From contig OU696572.1 in the NCBI GenBank assembly GCA_916048095.2, positions 2,259,362-2,323,361 on the forward strand: 64,000 bases of DNA, read 5' to 3'. The DNA is from Sacculina carcini. Taxonomy: Eukaryota > Arthropoda > Thecostraca > Sacculinidae. Below the pieces are notes generated by a model that saw nothing but the letters and a program-made list of their open reading frames with translations, was not told the DNA's origin and searched no databases. Positions 34,170 through 47,357 of the stretch are shown here, piece after piece. Position numbers and translations under genes: made by a program. Numbering within the stretch: position 1 is the first letter of the stretch; each line of letters begins with the position of its first letter.

Positions 34170-34345
34170 AAATTATATAAACAAACAATAAAGTCAAACC
34201 GTCCAGAACAGTCACAATCATACACCAGAAATAACACTACAAATAACACTAGAAATAACAGAAATTCCCTTCAACCCCGAAAAGCCAACTACCCGGCACA
34301 CTCGTCTCCGATCCCAGCCCAGTGCTGCCAGTTCACACTCCAACA
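34170..34345 (-). repeat. 5' LTR of the Ty3/gypsy element
   Basis: Shares the TGTTGGAGTGTGAACTGGCA start. It has an extra AATAACACTACAAATAACACT stutter relative to the 3' LTR, so the two are not identical and the insertion is not recent. Confidence 0.78.
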
Positions 34346-35622
34346 ATTCCCAACCAATGCGAAACACAGCATTTTAGATGACCTGCTGGAGTGGATTATT
34401 GAGGGAATGCGAAGTAGCATAAATGAGCCAGTCACCATCTCCAAACACACACATACACACATATGTACACACACTGTCAGAAAGGTTAATTAATTGCAAG
34501 TCTTAGATATTCGGACATTTGGTTTATGCCGTTCTATTTTTCAAACTTTCTCCCGTAGTGATGTTCAATTAGAGGGTGTCGTTATATTTTTCCGCTAGCT
34601 GATCAGAATTTTGAGAAGATACTGCAAATTTTGTCGATTAATATTGAATCAGGTAGCGTATGCATATGTATTTAACAAAAACACAAATTCATGGTTATTA
34701 CTGGTAAGCAATCACAAATCCACTATCAAAAACCAGTCAGTCATAGCTATTGCCAAAAGAGAATATTTCATCAAAGTGCCGTTCAAATAGAGGGTCCCGT
34801 TTTATTTTTCCAATTACTCCTCCAAGGTGCCGTGCAAATAATGGTTATTGTTGTTATAGCTCGTCGTCCGGTTCCGACCTCTGCGCTAAATATTCTCGGT
34901 TGACGCTAAATGTGCAAGAATTCAAGAACATTATATTGAGATCATTTCATTTAACGAACTTCTTCCAGTCCCTCGTCTCCTGCAAAGGCAGCACATTACA
35001 TTAGAACTCTAAACCTATACTAACCTAAAATCTATGAACAATATAGAAACTTTTTTGTGCGCTTTTTAGCGTTTTATATAAATTAGCGTTTTTAATGTTC
35101 TTGAATCCTTACACATGTAACCTAGACCAATATTCTATACAGGCTCTATGATTTAAGGTTTTATGGTTTGTGTGAATACATTTATTCTTGTAGTCGCCGT
35201 TTGTTTGCGGGAATGTATTATCTTGCCCTATGCGTTTACTTGTGTGTTGTGAACGAAAACTTTGCCTGAAATTAGTTGTGGAAATGTCCGCAAGGTGGCG
35301 TTGTAGCACGGATTGTTTTGTGTGTACATGACAAGCTGTAGTTGCATTGTGACTTATAGCTGTGGCGTTGTTACTGTACAAGTGTAACTTATCGCCATGG
35401 GCAACATTATATACCCTATGGTAGGTATTGTACTCGTATTATCATTAATTTCCTAGTTTCATGTGCTGCTTTTTGGAAACCAATTCTTATCCACAAACTA
35501 TATATTAGACTCTGGAACGCCTGGCTCCAACGGTCCAATGAGGGTCCATTTTTGTCATTGTACAATGGGCCCAATTTTCTCGAGCCCCTGATTCATCTCT
35601 CTTTGTTTAGCTTTCAAATTTG

Positions 35623-35627
<5 letters not shown>

Positions 35628-35686
<59 letters not shown>
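35628..35686. repeat. (TA)n microsatellite, copy B only
   Basis: About 29 TA units; the same point in copy A (about 3643) has only a short TATATA. Confidence 0.92.
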
Positions 35687-36182
35687 CTTAACCTGTGACG
35701 ATCAAGCTGCCTCTATTCAGAGGCGTAGCTAGGCGATCTGCCTCCCGGGGCGGTGCACTTTTTGCCGCATCCCACCATGTATGATTGCTGGTATCTGAGC
35801 CGCAAGAAACTGTGTGCTTCAACACGACTGTAATAGGGAATTATCAAGTTAATATGTCGATATAGCTAAAAAGACTAACCTCTTATAATAATGCATGCTT
35901 CCAGTCGCCTAATCTGACAAGATCATTATTTTCAATTGATCCTGCCTTCATTCAGCTCTTAATTACTTGTGATTAAAACAGCAAATATGAAACAGTATAT
36001 TCACAGAAGATATAACGATAGTTCAACGTCTTCAGCAGCTAAAACCTGCCTCCTATTATATTGGTGCAACTGAGGGTATTTTCAATATTGTTTTCAATTT
36101 TGCGCCACCAGTTATTCCCGGAACGAGAATACGTCCTCACCGATAGTGCCGGACATGAGTTGATATCAAAGAAGGTTAGCAC

Positions 36183-36213
<31 letters not shown>

Positions 36214-36244
36214 ACACACATACACACACACACACACATACACA

Positions 36245-36683
36245 CAGTGGCGTAGAAACTGTGTCGAGGCTCGGGGGGATGACAGCCATCATGCATTAGT
36301 GTTCAAAGTTAACTCAGTTGGTCAATTGTATGGTACCCTCAACCATTTTATGCCTATTCAATTACAACAGACATACCTTAATGAAAACTACATTGCATAA
36401 ATTATAATTTCTCACATATTTATAGTTTTTACACTTTTCGTGTATTGTAATTTTTTGCGCTGACTTTGATGATAATATGCCCAATGAACTGAACTCAGCA
36501 GAATTCTCGAGGTGGGAGGGGGGGGGGGGGTTATAATTGTATATTCATACCCCAGCGAATTCGTCTGGGGTATATATACCCCTCATACCCACCAGAATCT
36601 CCGCCCATGTAAACACACACGTCTAGTCTTTTTCTCTAGCCCCCCTCCTCCCGCGCCGCCGCAAAATACTGGCGCCGCCACTG
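36245..36683. repeat. CAGTGGCG MITE, copy-B orthologue of 8296-8802
   Basis: Same ends; preceded by an unbroken CA microsatellite (36183-36245) where copy A carries the LINE. Confidence 0.6.
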
Positions 36684-36890
36684 CGCACATATGTGTGTAT
36701 TCATCTCCGCTCTGTAAATCTCCAGTGACAAATATTCACGCTAGCAAAGAGCGGAGGGGATTTCGGTTGAAAATCCATGATACCACTTGGGTGATCTTGT
36801 TGACTCTTATGACGATAAACACGATTGGTCAAGTCAAGTCAAACATGTCAAGTCATTTATTGATTCCAAACAGCGGCTTATATATATATA

Positions 36891-39363
36891 CAGTGGAACC
36901 TCGACATACGAGCTGCTCTACTTACGAGAAACTCGAGATACGAGCGTTCTTTCGAGCAAAAATCGTGCTCTACATACGAGTGAAAATTCGAGTTACGAGC
37001 ATTTCAGATGCTCCCGCTAGGTGGCCGAGCGATCGAGGCCACCTAGCGCCAGGACTGCCATGTTTGTAGTAAAAAAAATTTCAATGACAGTCCTTCCTGG
37101 CTTGTTTGTCCTTTTTGTCTTTTCTTAGTTGCAAGTTTGTCATTTTTTTCGGTCGTGACACCTGGCAACCCTGCCCAGCGCTCGTCCCAGCAGTAAGCAC
37201 GTGTGTTTCCCCGCCATACAGGTCTGATCCCGCGCTCTTGTGTTGTGTGGGTTTTATCACATTTATCTCCTTTTTGTGGCTTTTTATGTGACATTAATCA
37301 TGAGTTCTAAAGAAGGAGATGGAAAGGCGTCTTCTGAGAAGAAAAAGAGGATGATGTCAATCGAAATGAAGCAAGAGGTAATAGACAAACATGAGCGTGG
37401 TGTTCGTGTGAGTGATCTCGTAAAGCAGTACAATCGGTCATCATCCACGATCTGTACAATATTGAAACAGAAAGATGCCATAACAGCTATGAAACCGAGC
37501 AAGGGAGTGACTATTCTTTCCAAAATGAGGACCGACATCCATGACGAGATGGGGAGACTTCTGTTGTTGTGGATACGTGACAAGGAGCTGGCAGGAGATA
37601 CCGTCACGGAGAACATCGTCTCCGAGAAAGCGCTGTCCATCTACAAGGACCTACAACGTGAGGCAGCGTCAACAGAGGGTGAGACATCGTCGGGTACACG
37701 TGGAGTGTATTTCAAGGCAAGCCATGGCTGGTTTGAGAAATTCAAGAAAAGGACAGGCATCCACTCTGTGGTACGGCATGGCGAAGCAGCGAGTGCAGAT
37801 ACCAAAGCCGCGGAGAAGTTTACACACGCTTCGCTTTACTAATTTCGGAAGAAGGTTATATCCCGCAACAAGTGTTTAACTGCGACGAGACGGGCCTTTT
37901 TTGGAAGAAAATGCCACGCAGGACATTCATCACCGCTGAGGATAAAAAACTGCCGGGCCACAAGCCAATGAAAGATCGTCTAACCTTAGCAGTGTGTGCT
38001 AATGCCAGCGGTGACTGCAAAGTAAAGCCACTGCTGGTGTACCATGCAGAGAACCCGCGCGCATTTAAGACTCATAAAGTCTTGAAAGAGAGGCTACAGG
38101 TGATGTGGAGGGCAAATGCAAAAGCGTGGGTGACCCGGCAGTTCTACACTGAATGGGTAAATCTAGTCTTTGGCCCTTCAGTGAAGCAGTATCTCCAGGA
38201 GAATGACCTTCCCTTGAAATGTTTGCTTGTTCTAGACAACGCTCCCGCACACCTCCATGGCCTGGAAGACGACATAATGGAAGATTTCAAGTTCATTCGG
38301 GTGATTTTCCTCCCCCCCCAACACCACTTCAATCCTCCAGCCCATGGATCAGCAGGTGATCTCAAACTTCAAAAAACTGTATACCAAACATTTGTTCCGA
38401 CGATGCTTTGAAATCACGGACAATAGTCAGATGACCCTTCGTGAGTTTTGGAAGGAACATTTCAACATTGCCATAGCTCTGAAAATGATTGATGCTGCAT
38501 GGCAGGGCATTACGACACGTACATTGAATTCTGCCTGGAACAAATTGTGGCCCGATTGTATCCCTGAAAGCGACTTCGAAGGGCTTGACGTCGAACCTGG
38601 GCCCGAGGTGGTGCTGGACGAGATTGTTTCCCTCGGAAAATCCATGGGGCTGGAGGTAGATGAGGCGGATATCATCGAGCTTGTGCAGGAGCACGCTGAG
38701 GAGATGACAACAGAGGAGTTGAAGGAAGTACAGGCAATGCAACAGACGGAGGTGTTGCAAGAGATCAGCAGCGAAGAGGAGGAGATGCTGGAGAAGGGGA
38801 CGTCCACAAAGGAGATTAGAGAGGTATTGGCTAAATGGGAGGAAATTGCTGCTTTCGTTGAAAAGAAACACCTAGAAAAAGTGACTACTAGTCGTGCTGC
38901 AGCTCTCTTTAATGACACTTGCCTTACACATTTCCGTACCATTTTGAAAGGGAGGCAGAGATAAACCTCCTTGGATAAGTTTTTCTTCAAAATACCTATA
39001 GAAAGTGAAAGTGCTGCGAGTCCAGCTAAAAGGGCAAAAGAAAGTGAAAATAATTAAAAACGCATACACCTCCGTTCGTGCTGATAATTAACTCGCATTT
39101 TATTTCTTTAATATCATATTATCTAGCAATCAGTTGTGTTTGTGTTTTAGTAATAAATTTGTGTGTTTAGTGTTTGTGTTTGTAGTGATCAGGAAGATGT
39201 GTTCATAGTTATTTAGGGTTAACTTGAAAAATTTTGGGAGGCCAGGAACGGATTAATTGGTTTTCAGTTATTTCTTATCGGATAACTTCGCTCGAGATAC
39301 GAGAAATTCGAGATACGAGCACGATCCGGGAACGAATTAATCTCGTATGTCGAGGTTCCACTG
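36891..39363 (+). mobile_element. pogo/Tigger DNA transposon
   Basis: Perfect 16-bp outer ends (CAGTGGAACCTCGACA and its inverse), each with further GAGATACGAG subrepeats. TA is duplicated at 36889-36890 and 39364-39365. Length 2473 bp. It sits within the 3' LTR region of the gypsy element, so it arrived later. Confidence 0.92.
37300..38964 (+). pseudogene. pogo/Tigger transposase, two frameshifts
   Basis: ATG at 37300. The N-terminal pogo/CENP-B-like helix-turn-helix (QEVIDKHERGVRVSDLVKQY, SSSTICTIL) is followed by a second CENP-B-type DNA-binding domain (GWFEKFKKRTGIHS). After a shift near 37835 comes the DDE core: FNCDETGLFWK (Asp 1) and LVLDNAPAHLH (Asp 2). A further shift near 38320 separates it from QPMDQQVISNFKKLY (third Asp context) and the acidic C-terminal tail. 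Cut-and-paste transposase of the Tigger/JRK group; not translatable as one chain here. Confidence 0.87.
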
Positions 39364-39365
39364 TA

Positions 39366-39643
39366 TATGCAGAGTAAAATCAGAGGTGAATAATCCGTGT
39401 ACATAAATAGCTATATTTCTAGGCTCCAATGTGTGACATTATTTTGCATATCACGTATGTGTTTGTGTGTCTGTGCGTATGCGTGAATCACACTGTGTGC
39501 TAAATTTGCAGATACAAAAAAAGGTATGTACGTGTGTGGTGTGCGTGAATTTTTGGACATAGTTATGAGCAATGAAGTGCTATATGAGCTATGCTACATA
39601 CATACCCCCCTGTGAAATTTTACGGTACCCTTATGCCGTAAAA
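39366..39643 (-). other. 3' non-coding end of the second gypsy element
   Basis: No ORF. Follows the integrase stop and is interrupted by pogo on its other side; includes a TGTGTGTTTGTG stretch. Probably LTR plus polypurine region (GGGGGGTATGTATG on the minus strand near 39610). Confidence 0.5.
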
Positions 39644-41342
39644 TTATGTTTGCACTCGTCTGCGGGCAGAACGTTTGAGGTCTGTATGGTTCTGTGCTGG
39701 CGTATCCGTTGATGTGGATGATGGTGGTGCTGTTGATGATGGGAGAGTTGGTATTGGTAACGCAGTGAAGTGCGCTTGGTGATGACCAGATGTCAGCACG
39801 GCAAGACTATCATTCTCTACGAATGTCGGTTTCAATCGATATATACTGACTGTCTCTTGCCGACCGTTGCGGAGTATTTTGAAGGTTTTTTCGTTCCTGG
39901 CAATCAACTTGAATGGGCCGTCGTAAAGGAATGATAACGGTGCTTTGTAGCCGTCTTTTCGTAACATGACGAAATTTGTTGTTTGCAGGTCGGAATAAAC
40001 GAACACTTTTTTGTTATTTTGACGAACTGACGCCGGCGATAATTGCCGAATATATCTCCTGATTTTGTTGATGCGATCGACGGTTGGTCGTTGTTTTGAC
40101 GGTGCGATGAAATCACCGTGCAGTCGTATTGTCTCGCCGCATACCAATTCTGCAGTAGAAGTACCGAGGTCTTCTTTGAGGGCAGACCGAATGCCGAGAA
40201 GTGTGTGTGGTAACTTTTGATACCATGTAGAGGATGAATCGATGTCACGCAGTGCTGATTTCAATGACCGGTGAAATCGCTCCATCATACCATTTGCTTG
40301 CGGGTGATAACTTGTAGTCATCGTGTGTTTCACTCCCAGAGTTTCCCATAAGGCAGTCCATAATTTTGATGAGAATTGAGCGCCTCTATCAGTAATGAGT
40401 TTCGATGGCACTCCAAAGCGCGCGATCCAATGAAGGAGAACCGCATCCATGATGCATTCAGTCGTTGCACGTGCATCGTGTATATCTGTCTATCATTGTG
40501 AGCAGGTAGTGACATCCATTGTTAGGCGGCAATGGGCCTACTAAGTCCCTGTGGACGACATCAAACCTCTTGTCTGGTGTGTTGATGGCGCCGACTGGAG
40601 AATGCACATGTCGAGTAATTTTTGCTCGCTGACATTTCAAGCAATATTTGCTCCATTTGCGTATGTCAGCTCGCATGCCTGGCCATACATAGCGAGAGGT
40701 GATTATTTTTGTCTTTGAGTGACATCCTGCATGTGATAAGTTATGCAGCTGGTTGAATATTGGACGCCGCACTTCTTCTGGTACGAATGGACGTTGCTTG
40801 CTTGTGGAACAGTCACATATGAGGGTAATACCTTCTGGTGTCGGTACTCGTCGTAGATCGAGTGATGATTGCTGGGAGATGATTACGTCGTCTTGGTGTT
40901 GGGCGATTGTTTCTGCGGTGATAACAGGTGTCATATCGGGCACACAACAAATTCTTGACATGGCGTCAGCTGGCGAATTCTGTTTTCCCGGAATGTGTCG
41001 AATGTTGCTTGTGAATTCTAGTATATACGTCATATACCGTTGGTCGCGCGTTAGGTGATTGTCGTTGAAACATTGCAATGCGCTAATAAGTGGCTTGTGG
41101 TCGGTTAGAACTTCAAATTGGGTACCTTCGAGCCATGGCCGAAAATGTCGGATTGAGAGATAAATTGCCAGGAGTTCTCTTGAGAATGTGCTATACTTTT
41201 TTGCGAGGCGGTGAGTTTTTTTCGAAAAGAATCCGAGTGGCTGCTGTCTGCCGTCAATTGTTTGTTGCAAAACAATGCCCACTGCATCGTTGCTTGCATC
41301 GCACGCTAGGCTTATGCTGGCCTCTGGGCATGGATATGACAA
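39644..41342 (-). pseudogene. Gypsy RNase H and integrase
   Basis: 41342-40458 is open: RNase H (ISLACDASNDAVG, FSRELLAIYL, VLTDHKPLIS), H2C2 zinc finger (HNLSHAGCHSK to YCLKCQ) and the first integrase Asp (VVHRDLVGPL). After a short break the core continues 40450-39644 with LITDRGAQF and NGMMERFHRSLK, then a GPY-like tail (YDGPFKLIARNEKTFKI). One frame break near 40455 separates the two. Confidence 0.85.
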
Positions 41343-41348
41343 GTTTGA

Positions 41349-42640
41349 TTAATTCGCCAGAGCCAGCTTGCTATCCTCGAAAGCTTGTTGCTGTGCTGCC
41401 GTCCAGCAGAGAGGCTGTTTCGACATATTTTTGCCATGCTGCACCATGCTGTGTAGTGGTGCTAATAACGTGGCTGCATGCTGAACGAATCTATGATAAA
41501 AATTTATCATGCCGAGGTATCGCTGTAGGTCTCTCTGTTTTCGGGGCAATGGGAACTCTTTGATGGCTTGAATTCGGTCATCAGTCGGGCGCATACCTTT
41601 GTCTGATATGTGATGGCGTAGAAAATCCATTTCAAATTTGCCGAATTCACTTTTTTCCGCGTTTATCACCACACCATATTTGTCAAGACGTTCAAATACA
41701 GCCGATACAATACAAATACGTTCCACGAAGCACCTCATCTATGAATCGCTGAAACGTTTAAGCGCTGTTCCTCAGACCGTATGGCATGCACACCATCTCA
41801 AAAAGTCCGAACGGAGTAGTTAAAGCCGTCTTTTTTACGTCATCAGCGTACATAGGAATTTGATTAAACGCTTTTACTAGGTCAATTCTTGTGAAAATGC
41901 ATGCTTTTGCGAGTACCGTGCTGAAATCGTTCAGGTGCGGTAATGGGTACCGATCTGGTAGTGTAATTTTGTTCAAAGCTCGGTAGTCGCCACAGAGTCT
42001 CCAATCGTTTGATGCTTTCTTTGGTACCATGTGCCCCGGTGAGGCGTACTCGCTATTGCTCGGTCGTGCTACCCCTGTGTCTAGCATACGCTGAAATTCA
42101 CGTTTCATAATAATTTGTTTGGCAGGGTCTACACGGCGCGGTTTAAAAAAATAATGGATGTCCGTTAGTGACGATGCGATGCGTCGTACTGTGCTTGATT
42201 TTGTATCGGTTATTCGGCCGCAGTATACCGGGATACTCATCTAGGAGAGCTTGATAGCACTCGTCGATTTTCGGTCGTGAGATATTCAGGCTCAACGGAT
42301 AAATACTGGAAGTTATGCCTTTTGTAAGCAGTTTAGTGGTAGAATCAATAAGTTTCTTGTTTTTCATGTCTACCAACAAACCGTGCGTCGTGAGAAAATC
42401 GCTACCGAGTAAAGCGAATGATACGTCTGCTATTAGAAATTCCCATGAAAAGTTGCGTCTGAGACCAAGACTCACCGTTAATGTGCGCTGGTCGTAAGTT
42501 TTGATGTGTGTGGCGTTTGCAGCGAGCAATTTGTAGCCAGCAGGACCATTCTTGCGGTCGTTCGTTGTGACCGGTAGTACGCTGAATTGCGAGCCAGTGT
42601 CAATCAAAAACTTATATTTAGATGATGGGTCGGAAATCTA
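41349..42640 (-). pseudogene. Gypsy protease and RT, YxDD box deleted
   Basis: Protease FLIDTGSQFSVLP at about 42605. RT fingers and palm show WRLCGDYRALNKIT, FTRIDLVKAFNQIP and PFGLFEMVCMPYGLRN. Where the YxDD catalytic box should follow FIDEVLRG, the sequence goes to TYLYCIGCI, a stop, then FERLDKYGVVINAEKS. The catalytic aspartate pair is lost by a small deletion. Frame changes occur near 42170 and 41750. Confidence 0.83.
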
Positions 42641-43250
42641 AAATAAGTTGCTGCTGCGGTTTTGCAGGGGGCGCTTCTGCAGCGCTTGACAACACCCCTT
42701 ACTAGTTTTCCGGCCGAGAAACATCTGGGTTTCTCCAGTTGCAGGGCGATGTACATTTGGTGGATTTGCTGCCAAACTTAAGATGATACCAACAGATGTC
42801 GTCAGCGTCTGCAGGCGCAGCATGGGCGTATCTACGCTGAGAAGACGTGCGGTATCTTGGGTTGTGCGGAGATTTTGATCTGCGCTGCGATCTCTCACTG
42901 TCTCTGTGTGTTCTGATTAAATCTCGAACTTGTTGAGACAGCTCGTCGATTTTGCGCTCAAGTTCGCGTTACTTACGGTCATCGGTTGACACCGCGTTGA
43001 TTGCTGCTGACGGAGATGTATGCGCAGTGAGACTCATAATTCGATCACAGGCTTCCGCGAGTTGTTCGAGTGGCGTTATCGGCGGAAACGACTGAAGAAT
43101 AGGCAGGACTGATGATGGCATTGCGTTCATGAATATGTGACGGACAATTTCTGCGTTGCTGTCCTTTACTCCACCGTAGTTGCAGGCGATATCTTGAAGG
43201 TGTCGCAGAAATTGTGATGGTCGTCGGTCTCCCATTTGTTGTTGCGCCAA
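42638..43250 (-). pseudogene. Gypsy gag fragment
   Basis: Capsid-like part 43250-42969 (FLRHLQDIACNYGG, PLEQLAEACDRIM), then CWYHLKFGSKSTKCTSPC, a zinc-knuckle-like motif common in arthropod gypsy Gag. The N-terminus is missing. A stop near 42966 and others break it. Confidence 0.75.
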
Positions 43251-43296
43251 GATACTGTTTAGCTGTTGGGCGGCGGATTGGCCGGAACGGGCTTAG

Positions 43297-43368
43297 CCCC
43301 CCCCCCCCCCCCCCCCTCCCCGCGCCGCCCGTTCAGCTCCCCACCGCAAAATACTGGCGCCGCCACTG
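43297..43368. repeat. Poly-C run and MITE 3' fragment
   Basis: About 20 C residues, then the 3' part of the CAGTGGCG MITE (ends GGCGCCGCCACTG at 43368). Marks the truncated edge of the gypsy element and restart of copy-B flank. Confidence 0.7.
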
Positions 43369-43911
43369 CGCACATATGTGTGTATTCATCTCCGCTCTGT
43401 AAATCTCCAGTGACAAATATTCACGCTAGCAAAGAGCGGAGGGGATTTCGGTTGAAAATCCATTAGACCACTTGGGTGATCTCGCATTTATCTCATCCTT
43501 ATGATGCTGTTTGATTTTCAATATTGGTGTTTTGGTTGTTTCTGTGGCTCGAGGGACTCAGATATATATGACATGTGGCTTCATAAGTCCCCACGCGATG
43601 TGTGTTTATTGAATGCTGTATGTTTATATTTGAAAAATATGTATGAGCTGTGGCTAAATATATGATTTTGATTATGATTAACTAAGAACAAGTAATATTC
43701 TTGATTTGTACCTATCATAGCTGAGTCGAGTTTACTTTTTCTAGTGAAATTAGGTTTTTGCTTTGGTTAGGACGTTTCACCTGTGCAACTTCAGTTCGTG
43801 TTTTCTTTCTGTTTACTAATAAACGTTTCTCAACCGATCACAGTACTATGCGGAAATGTATCACGAAGAAGACGTGAGTATATCTCTGCATTATATCGCC
43901 TTACCAGCATA

Positions 43912-44037
43912 CAGTGTAGCCCGGATATAAGAGAGCTGTCGGGAGTGGAGAAAAGGTCTCTTATATCCAGGGAAAGCTACACGTAACGTATAGAAGACGG
44001 GCCCGAAGAAATACTTTCTTATACCCGGGGTACACTG
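43912..44037. repeat. 126-bp pogo-type MITE, copy-B orthologue
   Basis: Same TA-flanked CAGTGTAGCCCGG ends as 9348-9473. Confidence 0.78.
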
Positions 44038-44377
44038 TAGCCATAGTCGATGCGAGCTCTTATGCCCCTCGAAGGCAATTATATTGAGGCCTCTATCGAA
44101 GGCAATAATACTTGGGGCCTCCATTGTAAATTCAGCACCATTATAATAGATCTCCTACTTTGGGAGAATGCAGTTACGAACAATCCCTCGGTCTCCATTA
44201 AGCTGGGGACTTTTATGCGCTATTTTATTCATAAATCTTAATATCATACGTGAGGCAATGGCGCCCCTCAATACTCGGGGGCCTCCCGGTCGGGACTTTT
44301 GAGAGGAGGGGGTTGTGCTACGGCTCCGTTGATAGGAATTGCATTAAATCTAGATCGTTTGAAAGAGAACCTTCCTG

Positions 44378-44528
<151 letters not shown>

Positions 44529-44770
44529 CTAATGTTGGTCGTTTTCTCGCGTACAGGCAGCTTTTGAGCGTACTATATGGGTGAGTTTAATTAACGGGCA
44601 AATTGTACTATGCAAACTATATGTGGTAATATGAATAGTAACATATTTTGTAGAATAACTATGTCGATCGCTGATTTGTGCTAGTATTCTATGAAGGTAT
44701 TTAGCTTGCGTGTGTGTATCTGTGTGTCAGTATGCCTGTGTGTGGGTGTGTGTGTGTGTGTGTCCTCCTT

Positions 44771-45105
44771 CAGTGGTTCCTAATCTTATTGGAGGTCCTG
44801 AACCCCGCAAGTTGCTTACATGCATTCATCGAGCCCTTCTTGTGTGTTTGAAGTATTATAAGATAAGTCACAAATCACGTACGATCAAGACAGTCACACA
44901 ATTAGGCTACTACTGAGTGGACCGAGTTGCTTGCTGCACAGATATCAAGGCCAAGTGATGTGGCGTGATTAGCTGCAGCCAATGATGACCAAGCATATTT
45001 TTATGTCACGAATCATACGCGAGTGGGTGTAACAAACCGTCGAACCCCTGAAACTGCCTCACCGAACCCCCGGGGGTTTGATCGAACCCAGGATAAGAAG
45101 CACTA
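44771..45105. repeat. hAT-type MITE, copy-B orthologue of 10111-10445
   Basis: Perfect 8-bp target duplication TCCTCCTT at 44763-44770 and 45106-45113. Confidence 0.8.
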
Positions 45106-47357
45106 TCCTCCTTTTTATAGCACTGCTTGATTCTACATTTACCCAAGGGCATAGTTTTGTGTCGAGGCTCGGGGGGATGACAGCCATCATGCATTAGTGT
45201 TCAAAGTTGACTCAGTTAGTCAATTACATGGAGCACACATACCTCAATGAAAAGTTTATTGCGTAAAGTATAATTTTTCACATATTTATGATTTTTTACA
45301 TTTTCCTGTATTGTTATTATTTTGCTAAGCTGATTTTGATGATAATATACCCAATGAATTGAAACTCAGCGAAATTATCGGGGGTATAATTGCATATTCA
45401 AACCTGCAGCCAATTTATCAAGCGGTATATATACCCCCATACCACCATACCTCCCAGGATATACGCCTATGTCCAGAGCTATTTCAAGGACATAAAATTC
45501 AGTCTGCTAAAGTTTTATTCATCCAAAATGACAAGCTTCGTTATAGTATGAATTATATCAATGTAAATACAGTATAAATGCGTGCAATAGCTTGATGAAA
45601 AACGTAAATTAACACTTAAATAATCATGGATGACTTTTTTCTACATATTGTATATTTGGAACAAACGGAGCATTTGAAAAATACTCCCGGAGAAAAGTTC
45701 AAATATTGGTTTGGCTTATTGTACCGTACTACTAAAAACTTGATATTTCAGGCCTGAAAAGTATCATGGGCTTTATGTTTCTTGTGTATTTACAGGACTT
45801 CGCTTTGGTGGCTAGCTTAATTGTTATTCTAATCGTATACGTGCGTCGAATCATCAAGTACGTATTTCTCAATCAATCTCAATCATGGCGGCTCGCGTCA
45901 ACTTAACCTTCCTATCTTCTTGGTTACATTTGAGGCTGAATATCACCTGAGGTTGATCTGCAGTGGTGGCGACAGGATTTTTCCCGTAGGCAGGAGATGA
46001 GGGGAGCTAAAGAAACAGATAAGGGGCTTGGTGAAGCATGAGGAACTACAAATTCCTCATCTCTACGTGGGAAGATAGGCGCAAATGTGTATTTGTCTTC
46101 CATTATGTTGTCCTATTAGCGCAGTGGTTCTTAACCCTTTTTAGCGTTTGCATCCTTTTAAAATCAGCATTCAGTTCTCACGCTCACTGAATTCTTTAGA
46201 GCTATATAAAAAGATAAAAATACACACGACGTAATAACAAAACTTCTCTTCAATATTCTCTCATACAGCTCAAAGTTTCTTTAACTTTTCTCCAAGTATT
46301 TTCTCCGGTAATAAGTATAATATAGGTAATATAATAAATATATAAAACATATATATATAATACATGGGTAAAATATGTATTTTCTTAAATTTTTCACAGA
46401 ATTCCTGGCACCTTTTATGAACCAGTATCCCACCCTTTGGTAACCACTGGATTTATGGTTCCTCACTGGTCAACATTATCGTTGGTTTCCAGTGGAGGTT
46501 TGCCTACAGGTTAAAAATCTATAGTTTCTGGAGTAAAGACAATTCTAGGCGTTCCGATATTATGACAAAATTATGACCAATAGCGAATCCACAGGTTTCC
46601 AGGGGGTGACACAAGTTCACAGGGGGGTGACACAAGTTTGGAGAATCTGAACTCCATCCGCCTCCCAAAAAAGTACCAAGCCCCCACTAACTCCCCCTTA
46701 TATTACCCTGTCGGAAAAATTCCTGGTGCCGTCTCTTGGGTCCGCCTATGATAGTGATTTATTTTTCATCAATATTAATTATAGCATGAACGGTTTATTA
46801 CAGACTGTGGTGACAAAAAGTCGGACAAAACGACCAATCGACGAATCGAAATTGACCGAACATCATCTCTGCTGAAACAATATGTCTAACCTTTTTCTAT
46901 TATATAAAAGTATTAATACGTTATATTGTCTCCAAACGCTTGTACAGTGTATAATTGAGAATGCTCGCAAAAGATGGATAGATACCGGTTGTTTTCGTTC
47001 TGACAATATATTTTCGAAACTGTTCTGTTGTCAATACAAACATGCGCCTACGAAAATTCACAGGGTACCATTGGAAAGTCGTTGCCATTTACAAGTGTGA
47101 AAATCTTCAATTTCACGTTACGTTGATTGAAAATATAGTCTATATCTTTTCTATCATTTCAGCATGGAAATAACTAATTAATAAAGATAAATGATTTCTG
47201 CACCAGCTTGTATGTTTGCTAATATTAATACATCAAATATCTCTACTGAGGTCACCATAAGAAATGGATGACCAGTTTTGAAGTTTCATTGAATGCACAA
47301 CAACTTTGTCAACATGCGGTTGATACTGTAACGTTATAAAATCCACTTTACATAGAT
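45106..47357. other. PHGDH 3' flank, copy B, no gene seen
   Basis: Duplicated intergenic DNA. Contains the GTCGAGGCTCGGGGGGATGA repeat core (45160), a degraded MITE end (45965, CAGTGGTGGCGACAGG) and a hAT-type MITE (46122-46449). Confidence 0.55.

Larger units (their letters stand above)
29797..34345 (-). mobile_element. Ty3/gypsy LTR retrotransposon
   Basis: Order on the minus strand is 5' LTR, gag, protease, RT, RNase H, integrase, 3' LTR. LTRs (about 34345-34170 and 29970-29797, roughly 175 bp) begin TGTTGGAGTGTGAACTGGCA. A polypurine tract GAGGGGGAGA abuts the 3' LTR. The sequence after the 5' LTR (TGGGCAGC) may be the primer-binding site. No matching target duplication. The 5' LTR ends exactly where copy B begins. 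Confidence 0.88.
36798..43260 (-). mobile_element. Second Ty3/gypsy element, 5'-truncated, carrying a pogo insertion
   Basis: Minus-strand gag-pol (43250-39644) followed by about 280 bp of non-coding 3' end and probable LTR (39640-39366), which continues across the pogo element to about 36798. No 5' LTR is found: homology to gag stops at a poly-C run near 43297. On each side lies a copy of the same 150-bp host segment (36606-36787 and 43311-43476), which copy A has only once. Confidence 0.72.
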
